A stretch of 11,916 nucleotides of DNA from Prolixibacteraceae bacterium (lineage in GTDB: Bacteria; Bacteroidota; Bacteroidia; Bacteroidales; Prolixibacteraceae), in the NCBI GenBank assembly GCA_016930735.1, contig JAFGGF010000387.1, positions 1-11,916 of the forward strand, read 5' to 3'. Numbering within the stretch: position 1 is the stretch's first letter; every line of letters starts with the position of its first letter. Shown here piece by piece: positions 7,866 to 11,916 of the stretch. The notes beneath the pieces are model-generated. The model saw only the letters and a list, made by a program, of their open reading frames with translations, was not told the DNA's origin and made no database searches. A program made the position numbers and the translations under genes.

Positions 7866-7890
7866 TATCGAAGTTTTCCTTCAATATTTT
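7866..7890 (+). terminator. Possible weak terminator after the TIM-barrel gene
   Basis: TATCGAAG (7866-7873) and CTTCAATA (7879-7886) can pair with one C-A mismatch around the five-base loop TTTTC, followed directly by TTTT. It starts three bases after the stop codon. The stem is AT-rich and imperfect, so function is uncertain. Confidence 0.35.
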
Positions 7891-7929
7891 ATGCTTAACC
7901 TGTAAATTAATATCCACTTGAGGCTCCTT

Positions 7930-7945
7930 GCCCTATGCCCTATGC
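7930..7945. repeat. Heptamer tandem repeat GCCCTAT x2 plus GC
   Basis: Two exact tandem copies of GCCCTAT (7930-7936 and 7937-7943) followed by GC, in the 159-base gap between the TIM-barrel gene and the next gene. The tract is GC-richer than its surroundings. It is not in a coding frame. Its role is unknown. Apart from this, the gap shows only the weak hairpin at 7866-7890 and a one-mismatch -7 box (TTGTTTTG, 8001-8008) before the next gene. Confidence 0.6.
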
Positions 7946-8022
7946 TTTTTAACATACCTTAGATTTTATTAATCGATTTTAATGGCTTTTCTTACGAACT
8001 TTGTTTTGCCAAATAAATATTT

Positions 8023-8640
8023 ATGAAGAATTTACTGCTAACCATAATTGTAATATTTCCTTTAACTGTTTTTTCTCAGGAAGCCTATATGATGGAAGGC
8101 AGGATTCTTGATCCACTCTCAAATCCTGTTGAAAATGCCTACATTATAAATTTCCGGAATTTATCAGCCTATGCAACAAATAAAAAAGGGCAATTTAGTC
8201 TTCCGGTCATGGAAGGGGATTCGCTTATTATCAACCATGTATCATTTCTTCAGAAGAAAATTTATGCCAGATCAGCCAGAGTTTATGCTGATATTTACCT
8301 TGAATATGATACAGTTCAGGTTCCTGAGATTGTAGTCAGCCCTGGGCCGGATAAAGACAGCACTGCACTACAAAACACTATGGAACTGATTCGGAGTGCC
8401 GGCCTCACTCTTTACAAACGAATGGATCCGAGTACAAACCTGGTGAGTCAAACAATGATCGAAAACAATGCTGTTTTACGTTCTGAGGCATCATCTATCT
8501 CAATTGTAAGTTTCTCTCCATCATCTGTTGTTAATAAAATCAAAAAGAAAAAAACCGATATTCGAAAAAAGAGGGGATTCCGATTTTACAAAAATGAAAA
8601 TCAAATGCTTCGGAAAGAAAAAAGAAAGGCAGGGAATTAA
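8023..8640 (+). CDS. Secreted protein with carboxypeptidase-regulatory-like domain
   Basis: A 205-residue exported protein of unknown role. A Sec signal peptide is clear: MKN, a hydrophobic core (LLLTIIVIFPLTV), then FSQEA as the probable cleavage region. Residues about 24-98 form a carboxypeptidase D regulatory-like beta-sandwich, recognised by EGRILDPLSNPVENAYI, the TNKKGQFSL turn and the GDSLIINHVSF strand, as in the N-terminal domain of many TonB-dependent receptors. No plug or barrel follows: after VPEIVVSPG comes a region of about 100 residues without recognised domains. It ends in a strongly basic tail from about residue 170 (KIKKKKTDIRKKRGF and KEKRKAGN). The length suggests a complete gene, not a receptor fragment, since it ends at a structured terminator. 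It faces the large T9SS gene, with 14 bases between stops. Outer-membrane or periplasmic location is inferred. Confidence 0.82.
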   Translation: MKNLLLTIIVIFPLTVFSQEAYMMEGRILDPLSNPVENAYIINFRNLSAYATNKKGQFSLPVMEGDSLIINHVSFLQKKIYARSARVYADIYLEYDTVQVPEIVVSPGPDKDSTALQNTMELIRSAGLTLYKRMDPSTNLVSQTMIENNAVLRSEASSISIVSFSPSSVVNKIKKKKTDIRKKRGFRFYKNENQMLRKEKRKAGN

Positions 8641-8651
8641 TCCCTGCCTTT
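8625..8651. terminator. Bidirectional intrinsic terminator, perfect 11-bp hairpin
   Basis: AAAGGCAGGGA (8625-8635) pairs without mismatch with TCCCTGCCTTT (8641-8651) around a five-base loop ATTAA. The 3' side on the minus strand continues into a tract of T broken by C (TTTCTTTTTTCTTTCC), a strong terminator for the large T9SS gene. On the plus strand the T-run is shorter (TTT, then a second run of five about eight bases on). The left arm encodes the last residues of the 205-residue secreted protein and its TAA stop lies in the loop. Confidence 0.85.
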
Positions 8652-8654
8652 AAC

Positions 8655-11600
8655 TCAGTTTTTATCGACCATAAGTTTTTTGATTATTAAATTACCTCCG
8701 CTTTCCAAACGTACAAAATATAAACCCGAAACCATGCCCGATAAATCGAAGGTAATATCTTCACCCCTGGTAAATGTTTTCTCAAAAACTACCTGCCCTG
8801 TATTATCAAATACTGAAAGCCCAAGTTCTTTATAAATAACTTTACTGAATTCAATTTTTACTAATCCTTTTGTAGGATTTGGATAAAGCCTGGTATTAAA
8901 TTCTGTTAACTCACCATTTGTTATTTTTGCATTCTTCTTTTTGTTAGAAAGGACATAAATGTTAAATGTATCAGAAACAGCCATTCCGGCAATGTCCTTT
9001 GCCATTGCTAAAACTGAAACAAAACCAGTATCAGTCTCAGAGGGATTTGCAAATAATGTATCACCCGATAAATAAATCCATTCAGGTAATTCAGAACCGC
9101 TAACCGTTGCCAATTCAATTTGAAGCTGGGTGTCATCAATATCATCAAAATAATTAGTTTTAAATTGATTTAACGGGATAATAACTGAATCCGGAATAAT
9201 AATCTCAATATCTTCAATTGGAAATACAAGGTAAGGGGCATCGTTTACCGGGATAACAGTAATCCTGAACTGCCTTACTGTTTTCCTGCCCTTATTATCA
9301 TGTACCACTATTGTTACTTCCTCTGAACCATACATATCCGGAGTTATCAGCAATGTAACTGACGCAGTATTGCTTCCGGTTGTAAAATCAACTATAGCTG
9401 AGTTAATCAGATGGTTTCCTTCTGAATCTGTGTAAGAAACTTCTATCCTTTCAACATTGTCTCCTGGATTAGCCTCAATCCCTTCGAGCAATACAACAAC
9501 TGCAGTGGTATCCTCTTCAACAATTATATCATCAGGAGGATTTAAAGTCGGTGCATTTATTTGGTTTACTATTATTTCAAATGAGACTTCTGCACTATTT
9601 CCCGAAGCATCGGTTGCTATCCATGTTTCAGTAGTAATACCCAGTGGATAAATACCTTCGGCACCAAGCCCTTCTAACTGGCTTAATACGACACTGCAAT
9701 TGTCAAATGCATTTATTTCCGGATATTCAACTTTAGCTGAATCTATACCTGGTTCAACTGCTAGTTCAATATTTGTTACAGGTTCAATCACTGGCTTTAT
9801 CGTATCCAGTATTGTAACTACTGAAGTACATGATGAATAATTGCCATGGCTGTCATTAACTGTTAGGGTTACCTCATTTTTACCTAAATTACTGCAATTA
9901 AATTCTGTCTGGTTTAAATCCCAGTTGACTAGTGCACAGTTATCACTTGAGCCACCATCAAGATCCACTGGCTGTAAAGTTGCGGTCCCATTTGCATCAA
10001 GGTACAAAGTGGTGTCTTTACAAATAACATTGGGATTAATCCGGTCCAATACAGTTACAATTGAATTGCACTTGCTAATATTCCCGTTATTGTCGGTTAT
10101 TTTGACTATTACAAGCCGGTCACCTATATCACTGCAATCAAAACGTATTAAATTTAATTTAACGCTGGCTATGCCACAGGCATCCCATGAATCAATGCCA
10201 ATATCGTTGGCTGTAATTTCAACAATCCCTTCCTCGTTAAGGTAAACCGTTTTATTGTGGCAAATTACTTCAGGAGGTATAGTATCCAAAACTATTACTG
10301 TTGAATTACAGGTAAATTCATTTCCGTCATTATCGGTAAAGTTAAGCATAACAGTATTTTCGCCGATATCCTCACATGTGAATTCTGTTTTACTGGCAGA
10401 TACCTCAGTTATTTCTGACATGTCAACTCCTCCACCTACAATATCTGTTTCACTGATTGCTGCATACCCAGTTTCATCGAGGTAAACAACCATATCTTTA
10501 CATGTTGCATTATTAGTAGTAGGTGTTATAACTGCACCTGTATCTAAAACAAAGACTTCAGTCATACATTCTGATATGTTCCCGCTATTATCATTTGCCG
10601 TCAGAATAATTGGATTTACACCTACATCGTCAGTTGAGAATTCAGTTTTACTGATTTGTATGCCTGCAATTCCACATGCATCCCACATACTACCAATAAC
10701 ATCATCCGCAATAAGTTCAGCCTTACCATTCGAGTCTAGGTAAAGTATTGTGCCTGTGCATTCAATTTCTGGGGCAATTGTATCCAAAACTGTTAACTGG
10801 GAAGTGCATACCGACTGGTTCCCGTTTTCATCAACCACTGTTAATTCAATATCATTTATACCTGTATCGCTGCAGGTAAAATCTGTTTTATTTATTGATA
10901 CTGAAGATATACTACAATTATCAGTTGAACCATTTTCAATATCATCAGCCGATATTTGTGCAAATCCGTTGATATCAAGGTAAACAGTAAAATCCCTGCA
11001 ATTTGCGACCGGTAGCATGTTATCTACGATTGTAACAACAGTTTCAGCAACTGACTCATTACTATTCATATCGGTTACTGTAACTGTAATCGTTTTTTCT
11101 CCAATATCGCTACAGTTAAAACTAATTTGATCAATATTTACCGATGAAATACCACAGGCATCCCAGGTCCCGTTATCAATATCCTCAAAACTTATTTCAG
11201 CTTTCCCCTCAGTATCAAGTGCAACAATAATTTCTTTTAAAAGGACTGTTGGCGGTGTATTGTCTTCAACGGTAACTGTGGCTGTACCACCTACCCCAAT
11301 CCCTGTTCCATCTGCAGCTGAAAATATGACTGTATTTTCACCAACATCTTCGCATGAAAATTCATATTTACTCAAAGTACGCGTTTTAATACCACAGGCA
11401 TCCCAGGAACCATCATCAACATCTTCAGCTTCAATATGCACATAACCATTTTCATCCAGTTCTACTGTAATATCCTTTACATGGATATCAGGTAAAACCA
11501 TGTCGGCAACTTTAACATAAGCTTTTGCAATTGTTTTATTTCCGTTAACATCTGTAACAGTAAGGAATACCGGGTTACTACCTATATCACTGCAATCAAA

Positions 11601-11916
11601 TTCATTTATATTGATGTCATAACTCTGGATCCCGCAGGCATCCCACGATCCGTCATCGACAGCATCTTCTGCTATCTCTGCATGGCCCATTTTGTCGAGA
11701 TAAATATTGATGTCTTTTGTAATTACTACCGGCGGGATATTGTCTTCAACAGTGACGATTGCTGTTTTACTGTCAAAATTCCCATTCACATCAGTTACTG
11801 TTAATGTTACAGTGTTTTCACCAACATCACTGCAGTCAAAAGCTGTTATGTCGGTATTATAATCAGCTATGCCACAGGCATCCCATGAATTGTTATCGAC
11901 AGAATCCTCAGCTATT
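8655..11916 (-). CDS. Type IX-secreted giant repeat protein (adhesin-like), N-terminal part off window
   Basis: A cell-surface or released protein, probably adhesive or structural; no enzymatic domain is visible. The frame is open to the right edge, so only the C-terminal 1086 residues are seen. An in-frame GTG at 11789 is internal to a repeat and is not a start. Order from the right: one partial and eight full copies of a module of about 80 residues (9801-11916), an HYR-like domain (9561-9800, with FDNC and ATDASGNSAEV), a beta-sandwich-like domain ending in VIPVNDAPY (9231-9560), a second such domain (8931-9230), and a type IX sorting tail (8658-8888). Each module carries a YLDxNGxAxI-like segment, DACGI, FxCSD and TDxNGN, which could be calcium-binding loops, and ends in VxDT/VxDN. 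The gene ends at a bidirectional hairpin and converges on the secreted protein gene. Family class is secure; ligand and role are unknown. Confidence 0.93.
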   Translation of the reverse strand, partial: IAEDSVDNNSWDACGIADYNTDITAFDCSDVGENTVTLTVTDVNGNFDSKTAIVTVEDNIPPVVITKDINIYLDKMGHAEIAEDAVDDGSWDACGIQSYDININEFDCSDIGSNPVFLTVTDVNGNKTIAKAYVKVADMVLPDIHVKDITVELDENGYVHIEAEDVDDGSWDACGIKTRTLSKYEFSCEDVGENTVIFSAADGTGIGVGGTATVTVEDNTPPTVLLKEIIVALDTEGKAEISFEDIDNGTWDACGISSVNIDQISFNCSDIGEKTITVTVTDMNSNESVAETVVTIVDNMLPVANCRDFTVYLDINGFAQISADDIENGSTDNCSISSVSINKTDFTCSDTGINDIELTVVDENGNQSVCTSQLTVLDTIAPEIECTGTILYLDSNGKAELIADDVIGSMWDACGIAGIQISKTEFSTDDVGVNPIILTANDNSGNISECMTEVFVLDTGAVITPTTNNATCKDMVVYLDETGYAAISETDIVGGGVDMSEITEVSASKTEFTCEDIGENTVMLNFTDNDGNEFTCNSTVIVLDTIPPEVICHNKTVYLNEEGIVEITANDIGIDSWDACGIASVKLNLIRFDCSDIGDRLVIVKITDNNGNISKCNSIVTVLDRINPNVICKDTTLYLDANGTATLQPVDLDGGSSDNCALVNWDLNQTEFNCSNLGKNEVTLTVNDSHGNYSSCTSVVTILDTIKPVIEPVTNIELAVEPGIDSAKVEYPEINAFDNCSVVLSQLEGLGAEGIYPLGITTETWIATDASGNSAEVSFEIIVNQINAPTLNPPDDIIVEEDTTAVVVLLEGIEANPGDNVERIEVSYTDSEGNHLINSAIVDFTTGSNTASVTLLITPDMYGSEEVTIVVHDNKGRKTVRQFRITVIPVNDAPYLVFPIEDIEIIIPDSVIIPLNQFKTNYFDDIDDTQLQIELATVSGSELPEWIYLSGDTLFANPSETDTGFVSVLAMAKDIAGMAVSDTFNIYVLSNKKKNAKITNGELTEFNTRLYPNPTKGLVKIEFSKVIYKELGLSVFDNTGQVVFEKTFTRGEDITFDLSGMVSGLYFVRLESGGNLIIKKLMVDKN
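8658..8888 (-). other. C-terminal type IX secretion sorting domain (type A)
   Basis: The last 77 residues begin LYPNPTKGLVKIEF, continue with LSVFDNTGQVVFEKTF and FDLSGMVSGLYFVRLESGG, and end LIIKKLMVDKN. This is the three-block pattern of the Por-secretion tail that directs export across the outer membrane by the type IX system and is usually cleaved and replaced by a surface anchor. The short basic linker NKKKNAK just before it separates it from the preceding domain. Confidence 0.93.
9801..11916 (-). repeat. Tandem protein repeats, about 240 bp period, eight full and one partial
   Basis: Copies read from the right: partial 11739-11916, then 11499-11738, 11259-11498, 11019-11258, 10779-11018, 10539-10778, 10281-10538, 10041-10280 and 9801-10040. 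Seven full copies are exactly 80 residues; the one at 10281-10538 is 86 because of six extra residues near its start (GAVITPTTNN region). At DNA level the best-kept stretch is CACAGGCATCCCA or close variants on the plus strand, encoding WDACG. The copies differ enough elsewhere to be an old expansion rather than a recent one. Confidence 0.9.

Noticed and set aside
8001..8008. TTGTTTTG as a -7 box for the secreted 205-residue protein
   Set aside because: Mismatch at the TA step and no -33 element at the right distance; plausible but not supportable.
9841..10245. 134-codon open frame on the plus strand
   Set aside because: It lies wholly opposite the repeat protein; similar shorter frames recur opposite other modules, as expected from a repeated sequence read on the other strand. 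No family features.
10180..11885. Regularly spaced copies of CACAGGCATCCCA, suggestive of a CRISPR-like or dispersed DNA repeat
   Set aside because: The spacing equals the 80-residue protein module and the sequence encodes the conserved WDACG segment, so it is coding repetition.

Overview
The window looks like chromosomal DNA of a Bacteroidota species, probably of the Bacteroidales/Marinilabiliales kind. Several signs agree. The largest gene ends in a type IX secretion sorting tail (found in this phylum). Three genes have a TAnnTTTG box upstream, the Bacteroidota -7 promoter element. Shine-Dalgarno sequences are weak or absent, the DNA is AT-rich, and a GlsA-like lipid acyltransferase is present. 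The genus cannot be named from the sequence alone.

Left part (1-3121, minus strand): a housekeeping block read right to left. It holds a Dabb-domain protein, class I mannose-6-phosphate isomerase (manA), the ribosome-assembly GTPase engB and, after a 0.2-kb gap with its own promoter, PRPP synthetase (prs), whose last few codons lie off the left edge. Gaps of 24 and 2 bases suggest Dabb-manA-engB is one operon.

Middle (3150-5373, plus strand): a divergent block of uridine kinase (udk), a PolB-type 3'-5' exonuclease and a GlsA-like acyltransferase. Udk and prs both belong to nucleotide metabolism (uridine salvage and PRPP supply), but they sit in separate transcription units.

Right-centre (5375-7863): a lipoprotein sulfatase of the formylglycine (Cys) type, divergent from a xylose-isomerase-like TIM-barrel protein across 119 bases. 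They may form a small sulfated-glycan/sugar module; no SusC/SusD pair, glycoside hydrolase or sulfatase-maturing enzyme is visible here.

Right part (8023-11916): a small secreted protein with a carboxypeptidase-regulatory-like domain faces the 3' end of a giant type IX-secreted repeat protein. Only the C-terminal 1086 residues of the latter are in the window: one partial and eight full copies of a module of about 80 residues, an HYR-like domain, two further beta-sandwich-like domains and the sorting tail. A perfect 11-bp hairpin between the two genes probably ends transcription from both sides.

I found no RNA gene, CRISPR array, insertion sequence, phage or defence gene, and no clearly new biological system. 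The most unusual material is the repeat protein, with its changing cysteine pattern, and the compact terminator whose loop holds a stop codon. No gene-free stretch exceeds 300 bases.
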